Part shown: positions 27,687-38,056 of the stretch, one piece after another | How positions within the stretch are numbered: position 1 is the first letter of the stretch | Layout: every line of letters begins with the position of its first letter | Source of the DNA: Pseudomonas massiliensis | Lineage (GTDB): Bacteria > Pseudomonadota > Gammaproteobacteria > Pseudomonadales > Pseudomonadaceae | DNA length: 64,000 nt | Direction: 5' to 3' | NCBI RefSeq assembly: GCF_000826105.1 | Contig: NZ_CCYK01000007.1 | Coordinates: 1-64,000, forward strand | The notes under the pieces: model-generated | Database searches by the model: none | Told to the model about the DNA's origin: nothing | Seen by the model: only the letters and a program-made list of their open reading frames with translations | Made by a program: the position numbers and the translations under genes

Positions 27687-28043
27687 ATGGCCCGTATTGC
27701 AGGCGTTAACATTCCGGATAACAAGCATGCTGTTATCTCGCTGACCTACATCTACGGTGTTGGTCGCACTACCGCGCAGAAGCTCTGTGCGGACGCCGGT
27801 GTCAACCCGGCTGCAAAGATCAAGGATCTGAGCGACGAGCAAATCGAACAACTGCGTGGCGAAGTCGCGAAAATCACCACCGAAGGTGATCTGCGTCGTG
27901 ACATCAACATGAAGATCAAGCGCTTGATGGACCTGGGCTGCTATCGTGGCCTGCGTCACCGTCGTGGTCTGCCGGTTCGCGGTCAGCGCACCAAGACCAA
28001 CGCCCGTACCCGCAAGGGCCCGCGCAAGCCGATCCGCAAGTAA
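27687..28043 (+). CDS. rpsM: 30S ribosomal protein S13
   Basis: Head protein that bridges to the 50S subunit and contacts the P-site tRNA with its basic tail. The 118 residues begin [16 protein letters not shown] and end [14 protein letters not shown]. First gene of the alpha operon rpsM-rpsK-rpsD-rpoA-rplQ. TTGGAG lies 12 bases before ATG 27687. Confidence 0.98.
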   Translation: MARIAGVNIPDNKHAVISLTYIYGVGRTTAQKLCADAGVNPAAKIKDLSDEQIEQLRGEVAKITTEGDLRRDINMKIKRLMDLGCYRGLRHRRGLPVRGQRTKTNARTRKGPRKPIRK

Positions 28044-28073
28044 TCGCGCCAGCGAATCGACAGGAATTTAGTC

Positions 28074-28463
28074 ATGGCAAAACCTGCTGCTCGTCCTCGT
28101 AAGAAAGTCAAAAAGACAGTGGTCGATGGGATCGCCCATATCCACGCGTCTTTCAACAACACCATCGTGACCATCACCGACCGTCAGGGTAACGCGCTGT
28201 CCTGGGCGACCTCCGGTGGTTCGGGTTTCCGTGGCTCCCGTAAGTCCACCCCGTTCGCCGCTCAGGTAGCTGCAGAACGCGCTGGCCAGGCTGCCCTGGA
28301 ATACGGCCTCAAGAACCTCGACGTGAACGTCAAGGGTCCAGGTCCGGGTCGTGAGTCCGCTGTTCGTGCACTGAACGGCTGCGGTTACAAGATCGCCAGC
28401 ATCACCGACGTGACGCCAATCCCGCACAACGGGTGCCGTCCGCCGAAGAAGCGTCGCGTGTAA
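28074..28463 (+). CDS. rpsK: 30S ribosomal protein S11
   Basis: Platform protein of the 30S subunit near the mRNA exit. The 129 residues include [19 protein letters not shown] and [13 protein letters not shown] and end in [10 protein letters not shown], the conserved C-terminus. The N of the [14 protein letters not shown] segment is the isoaspartate site described in E. coli. Spacing to rpsM is 30 bases. Confidence 0.98.
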   Translation: MAKPAARPRKKVKKTVVDGIAHIHASFNNTIVTITDRQGNALSWATSGGSGFRGSRKSTPFAAQVAAERAGQAALEYGLKNLDVNVKGPGPGRESAVRALNGCGYKIASITDVTPIPHNGCRPPKKRRV

Positions 28464-28481
28464 TTCAGGAGACAGTAAGAA

Positions 28482-29102
28482 ATGGCACGTTACATTGGTC
28501 CAAAATGCAAACTGTCTCGTCGTGAAGGCACCGACCTGTTCCTGAAGAGCGGCGTTCGCGCTCTGGAATCTAAGTGCAACATCGAAGCAGCCCCGGGTAT
28601 CCACGGTCAGCGCCGTGGCCGTCAGTCCGACTACGGCACCCAGCTGCGCGAGAAGCAAAAAGTTCGTCGTATCTACGGTGTACTCGAGCGTCAATTCAGC
28701 GGCTACTACAAGCAAGCTGCCAGCCAGAAGGGCGCCACCGGCGAAAACCTTCTGCAACTGCTCGAGTGCCGTCTGGACAACGTCGTCTACCGTATGGGCT
28801 TCGGCGCTACCCGCGCTGAATCCCGTCAGCTGGTTTCGCACAAGGCGATCTCGGTTAACGGCAAGACTGTAAACGTCCCGTCCTTCCAGGTTCGTGCAGG
28901 TGACGTGGTTGCAGTTCGCGAAAAGGCGAAAAACCAGCTGCGCATCGCTCAAGCCCTTGAGCTGTGTGCCCAGCGTGGCCGCGTTGAGTGGGTTGAAGTA
29001 GACGCTGAGAAGAAGTCCGGCACTTTCAAGAGTGTTCCGGCTCGCAGCGACCTCTCCGCCGACATCAACGAAAACCTGATCGTCGAGCTCTACTCCAAGT
29101 AA
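28482..29102 (+). CDS. rpsD: 30S ribosomal protein S4
   Basis: 16S rRNA-binding assembly initiator and part of the mRNA entry pore; the usual repressor of the alpha operon. The 206 residues include the S4 RNA-binding domain (about 95-157, [15 protein letters not shown]). The start ATG 28482 has CAGGAGA 10 bases upstream. rpoA follows after 22 bases. Confidence 0.98.
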   Translation: MARYIGPKCKLSRREGTDLFLKSGVRALESKCNIEAAPGIHGQRRGRQSDYGTQLREKQKVRRIYGVLERQFSGYYKQAASQKGATGENLLQLLECRLDNVVYRMGFGATRAESRQLVSHKAISVNGKTVNVPSFQVRAGDVVAVREKAKNQLRIAQALELCAQRGRVEWVEVDAEKKSGTFKSVPARSDLSADINENLIVELYSK

Positions 29103-29124
29103 GGGCTAGAAAGTAGGTGCATCC

Positions 29125-30126
29125 ATGCAGATTTCGGTAAATGAGTTTCTGACGCCCCGCCATATTGATGTGCAGGTCGTCAGCCCAACCCGCGCCAAGA
29201 TCACGCTCGAGCCACTCGAGCGTGGCTTTGGCCACACCCTGGGCAACGCGCTGCGTCGCATCCTGTTGTCCTCCATGCCTGGCTGTGCAGTCGTAGAAGC
29301 CGAGATCGACGGTGTGCTCCATGAGTACAGCGCCATTGAAGGTGTTCAGGAAGACGTCATTGAAATCCTGCTCAACCTCAAAGGTCTGGCCATCAAGCTG
29401 CACGGTCGTGACGAAGTTACGCTGACCTTGTCCAAAAAAGGTTCGGGGGTGGTTACCGCTGCCGATATTCAGCTGGATCATGATGTCGAGATCGTGAATC
29501 CCGAGCACGTAATCGCGAACCTGGCGTCCAATGGCGCTCTGAACATGAAGCTCGTTGTAGCTCGTGGTCGTGGTTACGAGCCGGCTGACTCGCGTCAGAG
29601 CGACGATGACGAAAGCCGCAGCATTGGTCGCTTGCAGCTGGATGCCTCGTTCAGCCCGGTGCGTCGTATCGCTTACGTGGTGGAAAACGCCCGTGTCGAG
29701 CAGCGCACCAACCTGGACAAGCTGGTCATCGACCTGGAAACCAACGGTACCCTGGACCCGGAAGAAGCTATCCGTCGTGCCGCGACCATCCTGCAACAGC
29801 AGCTGGCCGCGTTCGTCGATCTGAAGGGTGACAGCGAACCAGTCGTCATCGAGCAGGAAGATGAGATTGATCCGATCCTTCTCCGCCCGGTCGACGATCT
29901 GGAGTTGACTGTACGTTCGGCTAACTGCCTTAAGGCGGAAAACATTTACTACATCGGCGACCTGATTCAGCGTACCGAAGTAGAACTGTTGAAGACTCCG
30001 AACCTGGGCAAGAAGTCCCTGACTGAAATCAAGGACGTCTTGGCCTCCCGCGGTCTTTCCCTCGGCATGCGCCTCGATAACTGGCCGCCTGCAAGTCTTA
30101 AGAAGGACGATAAGGCTACGGCCTGA
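29125..30126 (+). CDS. rpoA: RNA polymerase alpha subunit
   Basis: The dimer of alpha starts polymerase assembly and its C-terminal domain binds UP elements and activators. The 333 residues show the N-terminal domain ([20 protein letters not shown] at about 33-52), a flexible linker (about 235-250) and the C-terminal domain with [12 protein letters not shown] and [14 protein letters not shown]. Length is typical of Pseudomonas. It lies between rpsD and rplQ as usual. Confidence 0.99.
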   Translation: MQISVNEFLTPRHIDVQVVSPTRAKITLEPLERGFGHTLGNALRRILLSSMPGCAVVEAEIDGVLHEYSAIEGVQEDVIEILLNLKGLAIKLHGRDEVTLTLSKKGSGVVTAADIQLDHDVEIVNPEHVIANLASNGALNMKLVVARGRGYEPADSRQSDDDESRSIGRLQLDASFSPVRRIAYVVENARVEQRTNLDKLVIDLETNGTLDPEEAIRRAATILQQQLAAFVDLKGDSEPVVIEQEDEIDPILLRPVDDLELTVRSANCLKAENIYYIGDLIQRTEVELLKTPNLGKKSLTEIKDVLASRGLSLGMRLDNWPPASLKKDDKATA

Positions 30127-30168
30127 TCGTCGTAATCACCGAACGTAGAGTTTGGTAAGGAATGAACC

Positions 30169-30555
30169 ATGCGTCATCGTAAAAGTGGTCGTCACCTGAG
30201 CCGCACCAGCGCGCACCGCAAGGCCATGTTCCAAAACATGGCGGTGTCGCTCTTCGAACACGAGCTGATCAAAACCACCCTGCCGAAAGCCAAGGAACTG
30301 CGCCGCGTTGCCGAGCCGCTGATCACCCTGGCCAAGGAAGACAGCGTTGCCAACCGTCGTCTGGCTTTCGACCGTACCCGTTCGAAGTCTGCCGTAGGCA
30401 AGCTGTTCAACGACCTGGGCAAGCGCTACGCCACCCGTCAAGGCGGCTACCTGCGCATCCTCAAGTGCGGCTTCCGCGCTGGGGACAACGCGCCTATGGC
30501 CTATGTTGAGCTGGTTGACCGTCCGGTTGCTGGCGTTGTCGAAGCGGCTGAATAA
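30169..30555 (+). CDS. rplQ: 50S ribosomal protein L17
   Basis: Tunnel-exit protein of the 50S subunit. The 128 residues begin [20 protein letters not shown] and end in an acidic tail VVEAAE. TAAGGAA lies just upstream of ATG 30169. Last gene of the alpha operon; a clear terminator follows 19 bases after the stop. Confidence 0.98.
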   Translation: MRHRKSGRHLSRTSAHRKAMFQNMAVSLFEHELIKTTLPKAKELRRVAEPLITLAKEDSVANRRLAFDRTRSKSAVGKLFNDLGKRYATRQGGYLRILKCGFRAGDNAPMAYVELVDRPVAGVVEAAE

Positions 30556-30574
30556 GCCTTTTCGATTCACAAGA

Positions 30575-30598
30575 AACCGAGCTTAGGCTCGGTTTTTT
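30575..30598 (+). terminator. Intrinsic terminator after rplQ
   Basis: AACCGAGC (30575-30582) and GCTCGGTT (30587-30594) around a TTAG loop, followed by TTTT. It ends the ribosomal gene block. Confidence 0.93.
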
Positions 30599-30723
30599 GT
30601 TGTCTAGTCTTTAGCGATTTTCTATTGATAGGCTCAGATTAATAAATTAGCCCGCTTCGCTCATGCACTTGATAATTAGTCCCATCAAGCCGTTCCAGGC
30701 TAGCGCCACAGATGGAGACCGCC

Positions 30724-32172
30724 ATGAGCGATACCAAGACCCTGACCACCGCCAGCGGTGCGCCAGTTGCCGATAACCAGAACTCCCGTTCCGCCGGGCC
30801 GCGTGGCCCCTTGCTGCTCGACGACTTCCACCTGGTCGAGAAACTGGCCCACTTCAACCGCGAGAATATTCCTGAGCGCCGCGTACACGCCAAGGGCTCG
30901 GGTGCCTACGGCACCTTCACTGTCACCCAGGACATCACCCGCTTCACCTGCGCCAAGCTCTTCAGCGAAGTCGGCAAGCAGACGCCCATCTTCCTGCGCT
31001 TTTCCACTGTAGGCGGTGAACGCGGTTCGGCCGATACCGAGCGCGACCCGCGTGGCTTTGCCGTGAAGTTCTACACCGAGGAAGGCAATTGGGACATCGT
31101 GGGCAACAACACCCCGGTATTCTTCATCCGCGACCCGCTCAAGTTCCCTGACTTCATCCACACCCAGAAGCGCCTGCCGCAAAGCAACCTGAAAAGCGCA
31201 CAGATGATGTGGGACTTCTGGTCGCACTCGCCCGAGGCACTTCATCAGGTCACCATTCTTTTCAGTGATCGTGGCATCCCGGACGGCTACCGCCACATGC
31301 ATGGTTTCGGCAGCCATACCTACAGCCTGGTCAACGCCCGCGGCGAACGGGTATGGGTAAAGTGGCACTACAAGACCCAGCAGGGCATCAAGAACCTGGC
31401 CCCGGCCGAGGCGGCGCGTATCGCCGGTACCGACCCGGACTATGCTCAGCGTGACCTGTTCAACGCCATCGAGCGCGGCGATTTCCCGCGCTGGACGGTA
31501 TGCCTGCAGGTGATGACCGAGGCTCAAGCCAACCAGCACCCTGAAAACCCCTTCGACGTTACCAAGGTGTGGTCGCAGAAAGACTACCCGCTGATCGAAG
31601 TGGGCACCCTGGAACTGAACCGCAATCCGCTTAACTACTTCGCCGAGGTCGAGCAGGCCGCCTTTGGTCCGAGCAACATGATACCGGGGGTCGGCCTGTC
31701 GCCGGACCGTATGCTGCAGGGCCGGGTGTTCGCCTACGCCGACGCCCACCGCTACCGGGTCGGCACCAACTTCCAGCAACTGCCGGTCAACGCGCCCCTG
31801 AGCCCGGTGAACAGCTATCAGCGCGACGGGGCCATGCGCTTTGGCAGCAACGGTGGCGCGGGGCCCAACTACGAGCCCAACAGCTACAGCGACGCACCTA
31901 AGCAGGTTCCGGCCTACGCGGAGCCGGGGCTGCCCATCAGTGGCGCGGCTACCCGCTACGATCACCGTACCGACAGTGACTACTACAGCCAGGCCGGTGC
32001 CCTGTTCCGGCTGATGAGCCCGGCGCAGCAGCAACAGCTCATCAGCAACATTGCCGGCGCCATGCAGGGCGTGACTGAGGATGTAGTGCAGCGGCAGCTG
32101 CAGCATTTCATCAAGGTCGACCGCGCCTACGGGGAGGGGATTGCCCGCGCGTTGAGTATCACCGTCGAGTAA
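30724..32172 (+). CDS. katA: Monofunctional haem catalase (small subunit, clade 3 type)
   Basis: Breaks down hydrogen peroxide in the cytoplasm. The 482 residues match small-subunit catalases. The distal His55 lies in [15 protein letters not shown], the distal Asn in [11 protein letters not shown], and the proximal haem tyrosine Y338 in [14 protein letters not shown] choose ATG 30724 because GGAG lies 7 bases upstream, at 30714-30717; an ATG at 30712 would put that site inside the gene. A terminator follows, and a bacterioferritin gene is next, as in the katA region of P. aeruginosa. The spacer in front has OxyR-like half-sites, which is not convincing by itself. Confidence 0.96.
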   Translation: MSDTKTLTTASGAPVADNQNSRSAGPRGPLLLDDFHLVEKLAHFNRENIPERRVHAKGSGAYGTFTVTQDITRFTCAKLFSEVGKQTPIFLRFSTVGGERGSADTERDPRGFAVKFYTEEGNWDIVGNNTPVFFIRDPLKFPDFIHTQKRLPQSNLKSAQMMWDFWSHSPEALHQVTILFSDRGIPDGYRHMHGFGSHTYSLVNARGERVWVKWHYKTQQGIKNLAPAEAARIAGTDPDYAQRDLFNAIERGDFPRWTVCLQVMTEAQANQHPENPFDVTKVWSQKDYPLIEVGTLELNRNPLNYFAEVEQAAFGPSNMIPGVGLSPDRMLQGRVFAYADAHRYRVGTNFQQLPVNAPLSPVNSYQRDGAMRFGSNGGAGPNYEPNSYSDAPKQVPAYAEPGLPISGAATRYDHRTDSDYYSQAGALFRLMSPAQQQQLISNIAGAMQGVTEDVVQRQLQHFIKVDRAYGEGIARALSITVE

Positions 32173-32189
32173 CTGCGAACGCAAAGAAG

Positions 32190-32214
32190 AACCGCCCTCA
32201 TTTGGGCGGTTTTT
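32190..32214 (+). terminator. Intrinsic terminator after the catalase gene
   Basis: AACCGCCC (32190-32197) pairs with GGGCGGTT (32204-32211) around TCATTT, followed by TTT. Confidence 0.92.
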
Positions 32215-32331
32215 CGCATCTGTACGGCGCCGATTGGCTGAAATTCGCGATTTTTCGTCGCATCACCATCGACCCTGGACTAACATTGGTTCACACTAAG
32301 CGCCTTTCCAGCACGTTACGAGATGTGGGCC

Positions 32332-32802
32332 ATGCAAGGTCATCCAGATGTCATCGATTACCTCAACACGCTACTGACCGGCGAACTGGCGGCCCGTGAC
32401 CAGTATTTCATCCATTCTCGTATGTACGAGGATTGGGGCTTCGCCAAGCTCTACGAGCGAATCAACCATGAGATGGAAGAAGAAGCCGGTCACGCCGACG
32501 CTCTTATGCGTCGTATTCTGATGCTGGAAGGCACGCCTCGCATGCGTCCGGATGACCTGGACGTCGGCACCACCGTACCCGAGATGCTGGAAAGTGACCT
32601 GCGGCTGGAGTACAAGGTCCGCGCCGCGCTCTGCAAGGGCATTGCCCTGTGCGAGCAACATCGTGATTACGTTAGCCGGGATATCCTCAAGCTGCAGCTA
32701 TCGGATACTGAGGAAGACCATACTTACTGGCTGGAAAAGCAATTGGGCCTGATCAAGCGCATCGGCCTGCAGAACTACCTTCAATCGCAGATGGGTAACT
32801 GA
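32332..32802 (+). CDS. bfr: Bacterioferritin-family subunit without the haem methionine
   Basis: Iron-storage protein of the ferritin-like fold that oxidises Fe(II) and stores it as a mineral in a 24-subunit shell. From ATG 32332 ([12 protein letters not shown]) it has 156 residues; ATG 32323 would add three. All ferroxidase ligands are present: E18, E51, H54, E93, E127 and H130. The residue that binds haem between subunits, Met52 in E. coli Bfr, is Ala52 here (EEAGH instead of DEMKH). It may therefore be haem-free like P. aeruginosa FtnA, or an alpha subunit that pairs with another Bfr chain encoded elsewhere. It lies between catalase and uvrA; a role in peroxide and iron control fits. Confidence 0.93.
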   Translation: MQGHPDVIDYLNTLLTGELAARDQYFIHSRMYEDWGFAKLYERINHEMEEEAGHADALMRRILMLEGTPRMRPDDLDVGTTVPEMLESDLRLEYKVRAALCKGIALCEQHRDYVSRDILKLQLSDTEEDHTYWLEKQLGLIKRIGLQNYLQSQMGN

Positions 32803-32821
32803 CCCTAGGTTTTCGCACGCC

Positions 32822-32882
32822 CCAGTAGGAGCCAGCGAAGCTGGCGAATATCCTCTTCGCTAGCTTGCGCGAGTCCTACTGG
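32822..32882. repeat. REP doublet between bfr and uvrA
   Basis: Two REP-like units face each other. The first is GTAGGAGCCAGCGAAGCTGG plus CGAA (32826-32849) and the second, on the other strand, is TTCGCTAGC...TCCTAC (32856-32879). The outer ends CCAGTAGGA and TCCTACTGG are perfect inverted repeats. The element sits between convergent genes and could end transcription from both sides. Confidence 0.75.
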
Positions 32883-32896
32883 CGGCCCCGCCGAAA

Positions 32897-35734
32897 TCAG
32901 GCCTTGTCCCGCTCCAATAGCGGCTTGAGATACTTGCCGGTATAGGATTGGGGCATCTTGCATACCTCTTCCGGCGTCCCGCAGGCAATGATCTGGCCTC
33001 CACGAGAGCCACCCTCAGGGCCCAGGTCCACCAGCCAGTCCGCGGTCTTGATCACATCCAGGTTGTGCTCGATCACAACCACGGTGTTGCCGTGGTCGCG
33101 TAGCCGATGGAGTACGTCCAGCAACTGCTGGATATCGGCGAAGTGCAGGCCTGTAGTCGGTTCGTCGAGAATATAGAGCGTCTTGCCCGTGTCACGCTTG
33201 GACAGCTCCCGGGAAAGCTTGACCCGCTGCGCTTCGCCGCCTGACAAGGTGGTAGCCGACTGGCCGAGCTTGATATAGGAAAGCCCTACATCCATGAGCG
33301 TCTGAAGCTTGCGCGCGAGTGCCGGAACGGCGTCGAAGAAAGCGCGGGCTTCCTCGATGGTCATTTCCAGCACCTCGTCGATGCTCTTGCCCTTGTAACG
33401 AATCTCCAGGGTCTCGCGGTTATAGCGCTTGCTCTTGCACACGTCGCAAGGGACATAGATGTCGGGCAGGAAATGCATCTCTACCTTGATCAGGCCATCA
33501 CCCTGGCAAGCCTCGCAACGACCGCCCTTGACGTTGAAGGAGAAGCGCCCAGGGCCGTAACCGCGCGCGCGCGCCTCAGGCACTCCGGCGAAGAGTTCAC
33601 GAATAGGTGTGAACAGGCCGGTATAGGTTGCCGGATTCGAACGCGGTGTACGGCCGATAGGGCTCTGGTCGATATCCACGACCTTGTCCAAGTGCTGAAG
33701 GCCATCGATGCTGTCATGGGCTGCAGCCTCCAGCGTAGTGGCGCCGTTAAGCGCGGTCGCGCTCAAGGGGAACAGCGTGTTGTTGATCAGCGTGGACTTG
33801 CCTGAACCCGACACACCCGTGACGCAGGTAAGCAAGCCGATAGGAATCTCCAGGTCGACGTTGCGCAAATTGTTGCCGCGGGCGCCCTTGATCATCAACG
33901 AGCGCTTCTTGTCTCGAGGTGTACGCTTCTCTGGGTAGACAATCTTCTTGCGCCCGGACAGGTATGCGCCCGTCAGGGAGTCCGGGTGGGCCATTACCTC
34001 ATCGGGTGTGCCCTGCGCGACTATGGCGCCGCCATGAACGCCAGCCCCTGGGCCAATATCCACCACGAAGTCCGCCAGGCGAATGGCATCTTCATCGTGC
34101 TCCACGACGATGACCGTGTTGCCGATATCACGCAGATGGTTAAGGGTGGCGAGCAGCCGATCGTTATCGCGCTGGTGCAAGCCGATCGAGGGCTCGTCGA
34201 GGATATACATCACCCCCACCAGGCCGGCCCCGATCTGGCTGGCCAGACGGATCCGCTGAGCTTCGCCGCCCGAGAGCGTGTCGGCGCTGCGATCCAGGGT
34301 CAGGTAGTCGAGGCCCACGTTAACCAGGAACTGTAGACGCTCGCGAATCTCCTTGAGGATCTTGTCAGCAATCTCCCCCTTGCGCCCGGTAAGCTGCAAG
34401 CCACCGAAGTAATCCCAGGCTTCGCCGATGGGCAGGCCGGTAACCGCGGGCAGCGTTTTTTCGCCTACCCAAACGTGACGTGATTCCCGGCGCAGACGCG
34501 TGCCCCGACATTCAGGGCAGGGCTGTGTACTGAGGTATTTGGCCAGGTCTTCGCGAACACTGGTGGATTCGGTCTCGCGGTAGCGGCGCTCGAGGTTGGG
34601 CACGATGCCCTCGAAGGGATGCGAGCGCTTGACGATATCGCCCCGGTCGTTGAGGTAGCGGAAATCGACGTTATCGCGGCCGCTGCCATAGAGCAGCAGC
34701 TTCTGCTTGTCGGCGGGCAGTTCACCGAAGGGCTTGTCCAGGCTGAACTTGTAGTGAGTGGCCAGTGAGCCGAGCATCTGGAAATAGTAGACGTTGCGCC
34801 GGTCCCAGCCGCGAATGGCGCCTTCGCCCAAGGTCAGTTCACCATTGACGAGGCGTTTAGGGTCGAAGAACTGTTTCACCCCGAGGCCGTCGCAGGTGGG
34901 GCAGGCACCCGCCGGGTTGTTGAAGGAAAACAGCTTCGGTTCCAGTTCGCTGATCGCATGGCCGCAGACAGGGCAGGCGAAACGGGCCGAGAAAATGATG
35001 TCTTCGCTGGTATCCCCTTCGTCCATCGGAGCGACCAGCGCGATGCCGTCGGCCAGCTTCAGGGCTGTCTCGAAGGATTCGGCCAGGCGCTGCTGGAGAT
35101 CCGCCCGTACCTTGAAACGGTCGACAACCACATCGATGCTGTGCTTCTTCTGCTTGTCGAGCTTCGGAGCTTCGTCCAGCTCGTGGGGCTTGCCGTCGAT
35201 GCGCGCGCGCACGAAACCTTGGGCCCGCAGTTCTTCCAGCACACTCAGGTGTTCGCCCTTGCGCTCGCGAATCACCGGCGCCAGCAACATCAGCCGCCGG
35301 CCTTCCGGCTCGGCCAGCACCAGGTCCACCATCTGTGAGATGGTCTGGGCTTCCAGGGGCGTGTCGTGGTCCGGGCAGCGCGGCGTCCCCACCCGCGCAT
35401 ACAGCAAGCGCAGGTAGTCGTAGATCTCGGTGATGGTGCCGACGGTGGAGCGTGGGTTGTGCGAAGTGGATTTCTGCTCGATGGAAATGGCTGGCGACAG
35501 GCCTTCGATAGTATCGACGTCCGGCTTTTCCATCATCGACAGGAACTGCCGCGCATAGGCTGAAAGCGACTCCACGTAACGGCGCTGGCCCTCGGCGTAG
35601 AGGGTATCGAACGCCAGGGAGGACTTGCCCGAACCGGAGAGGCCGGTGATGACGATGAGCTTGTCGCGAGGAAGGGTCAGGTCGATGTTTTTCAGGTTGT
35701 GGGTACGCGCCCCACGAATCAGGATCTTATCCAA
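32897..35734 (-). CDS. uvrA: Excinuclease ABC subunit A
   Basis: Damage-recognition ATPase of nucleotide excision repair; loads UvrB on DNA. The protein has 945 residues with two ABC modules: Walker [10 protein letters not shown] and GVSGSGKST, and two LSGGEAQR signatures. Zinc modules are seen at CPVC...CPTC and CEAC...CDVC. Translation starts at TTG (32897-35734 read leftwards), giving [19 protein letters not shown], with GAGG five bases upstream. The open frame to 35869 has no family support. I see no clear LexA box in the 196-base spacer to the next, divergent gene. Confidence 0.97.
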   Translation of the reverse strand: MDKILIRGARTHNLKNIDLTLPRDKLIVITGLSGSGKSSLAFDTLYAEGQRRYVESLSAYARQFLSMMEKPDVDTIEGLSPAISIEQKSTSHNPRSTVGTITEIYDYLRLLYARVGTPRCPDHDTPLEAQTISQMVDLVLAEPEGRRLMLLAPVIRERKGEHLSVLEELRAQGFVRARIDGKPHELDEAPKLDKQKKHSIDVVVDRFKVRADLQQRLAESFETALKLADGIALVAPMDEGDTSEDIIFSARFACPVCGHAISELEPKLFSFNNPAGACPTCDGLGVKQFFDPKRLVNGELTLGEGAIRGWDRRNVYYFQMLGSLATHYKFSLDKPFGELPADKQKLLLYGSGRDNVDFRYLNDRGDIVKRSHPFEGIVPNLERRYRETESTSVREDLAKYLSTQPCPECRGTRLRRESRHVWVGEKTLPAVTGLPIGEAWDYFGGLQLTGRKGEIADKILKEIRERLQFLVNVGLDYLTLDRSADTLSGGEAQRIRLASQIGAGLVGVMYILDEPSIGLHQRDNDRLLATLNHLRDIGNTVIVVEHDEDAIRLADFVVDIGPGAGVHGGAIVAQGTPDEVMAHPDSLTGAYLSGRKKIVYPEKRTPRDKKRSLMIKGARGNNLRNVDLEIPIGLLTCVTGVSGSGKSTLINNTLFPLSATALNGATTLEAAAHDSIDGLQHLDKVVDIDQSPIGRTPRSNPATYTGLFTPIRELFAGVPEARARGYGPGRFSFNVKGGRCEACQGDGLIKVEMHFLPDIYVPCDVCKSKRYNRETLEIRYKGKSIDEVLEMTIEEARAFFDAVPALARKLQTLMDVGLSYIKLGQSATTLSGGEAQRVKLSRELSKRDTGKTLYILDEPTTGLHFADIQQLLDVLHRLRDHGNTVVVIEHNLDVIKTADWLVDLGPEGGSRGGQIIACGTPEEVCKMPQSYTGKYLKPLLERDKA

Positions 35735-35930
35735 GGCGGCCTCGCTCGGCGGGCATAAACACGAAAGTATACGGGGCGAGCCGGGCGAACAGTACCTCCC
35801 GGCATACAAAGGCCCAGTGGGCAGGAGTGGCGCATCCCATGAAAATCCATTCATGTGGCATAGCGTCACTCAATGTGCCGTTACGTGATCGGACTGGTAG
35901 AATCCCGCCCGGTTCACATGAGGTAATTCC

Positions 35931-37325
35931 ATGCAAGATCTCCACAGCGAACGCATGAGCGGAGGCGAAACCCGCGCCGCTGCCGGCCTGGCGCTCGTGT
36001 TCGCTTTCCGCATGCTGGGCATGTTCATGGTACTGCCGGTGCTCGCCACCTACGGCATGGACCTGCCGGGTGCCACCTTGCCCCTCATCGGCCTGGCCAT
36101 CGGTGCCTACGGGCTGACCCAGGCGGTACTGCAGATTCCTTTCGGCATCATTTCCGACCGAATCGGCCGCCTCCCTGTGATCTACCTGGGGCTGATGGTC
36201 TTCGCCCTGGGTAGCCTGGTCGCCGCGCAGGCGGACGGCATCTGGGGCGTAATCCTTGGTCGGGTCCTGCAAGGTGCCGGTGCCATTTCCGCGGCGGTCA
36301 TGGCGCTGCTCTCAGACCTCACCCGCGAGCAGCACCGCACCAAAGCCATGGCCATGATCGGCATGAGCATCGGCTTGTCCTTCGCTGTCGCCATGGTCGT
36401 AGGGCCGTTGCTTACCCGTGCATTCGGGCTCAAGGGCCTGTTCATGACCACTGGCGCGCTGGCGCTGCTGGGCATGCTCATCGTTGCCTTCGTCGTCCCG
36501 CGCTCGACGCGCGCCCTCCAGCATCGGGAATCCGGCGTGGCGCGCCAAGCGTTGGGCCCCACATTGCGGCATCCGGACCTGCTGCGCCTGGATGCGGGCA
36601 TCTTCATCCTGCATGCCATATTGATGTCCAGCTTCGTGGCCTTGCCCCTGGCCTACGTGGAGCGCGCCGGCCTGCCCAAGGAACAGCACTGGTGGGTGTA
36701 CCTTACCGCCTTGTTCATCTCATTCTTTGCAATGGTTCCGTTCATTATCTACGGCGAGAAAAAGCGCAAAATGAAGCGCGTGCTGGTTGGCGCCATCGCG
36801 GTTCTGGCGCTTACCGAGCTGTACTTCTGGGGCGCGGCCCAGAGCCTGGTTTCGCTGGTGGTAGGCACGGTGGTCTTCTTCACGGCTTTCAACCTGCTGG
36901 AAGCTTCGCTGCCGTCACTGGTGAGCAAGGTGTCACCGGCAGGCGGCAAGGGCACGGCCATGGGCGTGTATTCCACCAGTCAGTTCCTGGGCGCTGCCCT
37001 GGGTGGCATCCTCGGTGGCTGGATGTTCCAGCACGGCGGCCTCGGTGGCGTGTTCCTGGGGTGCGCGGTATTACTCATGTTGTGGATGGCTATTGCTGGT
37101 ACCATGCGTGAACCACCCTATGTCACCAGCCTGCGCCTGCCGCTGTCGCCTGAAGCGGCGCGCGATGCGGGGCTGAGCGAGCGGCTCATGGCCGTCCCGG
37201 GGGTGACAGACGCTGTAGTGGTGGCCGAGGAAGCCGCCATCTATATCAAACTGGATACGAAAATTGTGGATCGCGCTGCTCTCGACGCCTTGGTCAACCC
37301 GCGCCAGAGCACGTGCGACGCCTAG
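35931..37325 (+). CDS. yajR: YajR-type major facilitator transporter with C-terminal YAM domain
   Basis: Inner membrane transporter of the MFS superfamily, substrate unknown. The 464 residues have twelve hydrophobic segments; motif A is seen as GIISDRIGRLP after the second. After the last segment comes a soluble domain (about 420-460, with VPGVTDAVVVAEEAAIYIKL) that resembles the YAM domain of E. coli YajR. It is read away from uvrA and lies 9 bases before ssb, so the two may share a transcript. Confidence 0.85.
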   Translation: MQDLHSERMSGGETRAAAGLALVFAFRMLGMFMVLPVLATYGMDLPGATLPLIGLAIGAYGLTQAVLQIPFGIISDRIGRLPVIYLGLMVFALGSLVAAQADGIWGVILGRVLQGAGAISAAVMALLSDLTREQHRTKAMAMIGMSIGLSFAVAMVVGPLLTRAFGLKGLFMTTGALALLGMLIVAFVVPRSTRALQHRESGVARQALGPTLRHPDLLRLDAGIFILHAILMSSFVALPLAYVERAGLPKEQHWWVYLTALFISFFAMVPFIIYGEKKRKMKRVLVGAIAVLALTELYFWGAAQSLVSLVVGTVVFFTAFNLLEASLPSLVSKVSPAGGKGTAMGVYSTSQFLGAALGGILGGWMFQHGGLGGVFLGCAVLLMLWMAIAGTMREPPYVTSLRLPLSPEAARDAGLSERLMAVPGVTDAVVVAEEAAIYIKLDTKIVDRAALDALVNPRQSTCDA

Positions 37326-37334
37326 GAGAACGAT

Positions 37335-37844
37335 ATGGCCCGCGGGGTTAACAAAGTCATACTGGTCGGCACATGCGGTCAGGATCCGGAAGTCCGCTAC
37401 CTGCCCAACGGCAACGCGGTGACCAACCTGAGCCTGGCCACCAGCGAGCAGTGGACCGACAAGCAAAGCGGCCAGAAGGTCGAGCGCACCGAATGGCACC
37501 GCGTGTCGCTGTTCGGCAAGGTCGCCGAGATCGCTGGCGAGTACCTGCGCAAGGGCTCGCAGGTCTACATCGAAGGCAAGCTGCAAACCCGCGAGTGGGA
37601 AAAGGACGGTATCAAGCGCTACACCACGGAAATCATCGTGGACATCAACGGCACCATGCAACTGCTCGGTGGCCGTCCGCAGGGCCAGGATCAGCAAGGC
37701 GGCGGTAACTACAACCAGGCTCCTCGCCAGCAGGCACCACGCCCACAAAGCCAGCCGCAGCAGCAGTCCCGTCCGGCGCCCCAGCAACAAGCGCCGCAGC
37801 CGTCGAATGACTTCGACAGTTTCGATGATGATATTCCGTTCTGA
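37335..37844 (+). CDS. ssb: Single-stranded DNA-binding protein
   Basis: Coats single-stranded DNA in replication, recombination and repair. The 169 residues have the OB fold (about 1-110, starting [19 protein letters not shown]), a linker rich in Gln, Pro and Gly, and the acidic tip DDDIPF that recruits partner proteins. AGGAGAACGAT precedes ATG 37335. Genes near ssb often vary between strains, which fits the Abi-type gene that follows. Confidence 0.98.
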   Translation: MARGVNKVILVGTCGQDPEVRYLPNGNAVTNLSLATSEQWTDKQSGQKVERTEWHRVSLFGKVAEIAGEYLRKGSQVYIEGKLQTREWEKDGIKRYTTEIIVDINGTMQLLGGRPQGQDQQGGGNYNQAPRQQAPRPQSQPQQQSRPAPQQQAPQPSNDFDSFDDDIPF

Positions 37845-37924
37845 GGTGTAGGCTTTCAGAACTGTAAACATGAGAGGCGAAGCCATTGATTTGGCCTCGT
37901 GTTGCTGGACAGATTAATCAAATT

Positions 37925-37953
37925 TTGATCAACCAGTAGGGCCGTGTTAGCAT
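37925..37953 (+). promoter_or_regulatory. Promoter of the Abi leader RNA, with overlapping palindrome
   Basis: TTGATC (37925-37930), a 17-base spacer and TAGCAT (37948-37953). A 13-base palindrome ATCAAATTTTGAT (37917-37929) covers the -35 box and looks like an operator. Start of transcription would be near 37960. Confidence 0.5.
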
Positions 37954-37959
37954 TGAGCC

Positions 37960-38056
37960 CAAGAATAGCCCCCACGCCTCGGGCGGGACTTGTCCCGTAC
38001 TGCGCACCAGGGGGTTAGTTATTTCTAGCCCCCCTGTAACCGCAGAATGCTTTGGC
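37960..38056 (+). ncRNA. Candidate structured RNA upstream of the Abi gene
   Basis: About 97 bases without a reading frame, rich in stems. CGGGAC (37984-37989) pairs with GTCCCG (37992-37997). AGGGGG-TTAG (38009-38018) pairs with CTAG-CCCCCCT (38025-38035) around TTATTT. The sequence TAGCCCCC occurs twice (37966-37973 and 38026-38033), and both copies can pair with GGGGGTTA (38010-38017), so two alternative folds exist. AbiF-type genes have been described with a conserved non-coding RNA that acts as antitoxin; this may be such an RNA or just a regulatory leader. Confidence 0.5.

Noticed and set aside
35735..35930. LexA box between uvrA and the transporter gene, or before ssb
   Set aside because: I looked for CTG-N10-CAG in an A/T-rich core and found none that fits.
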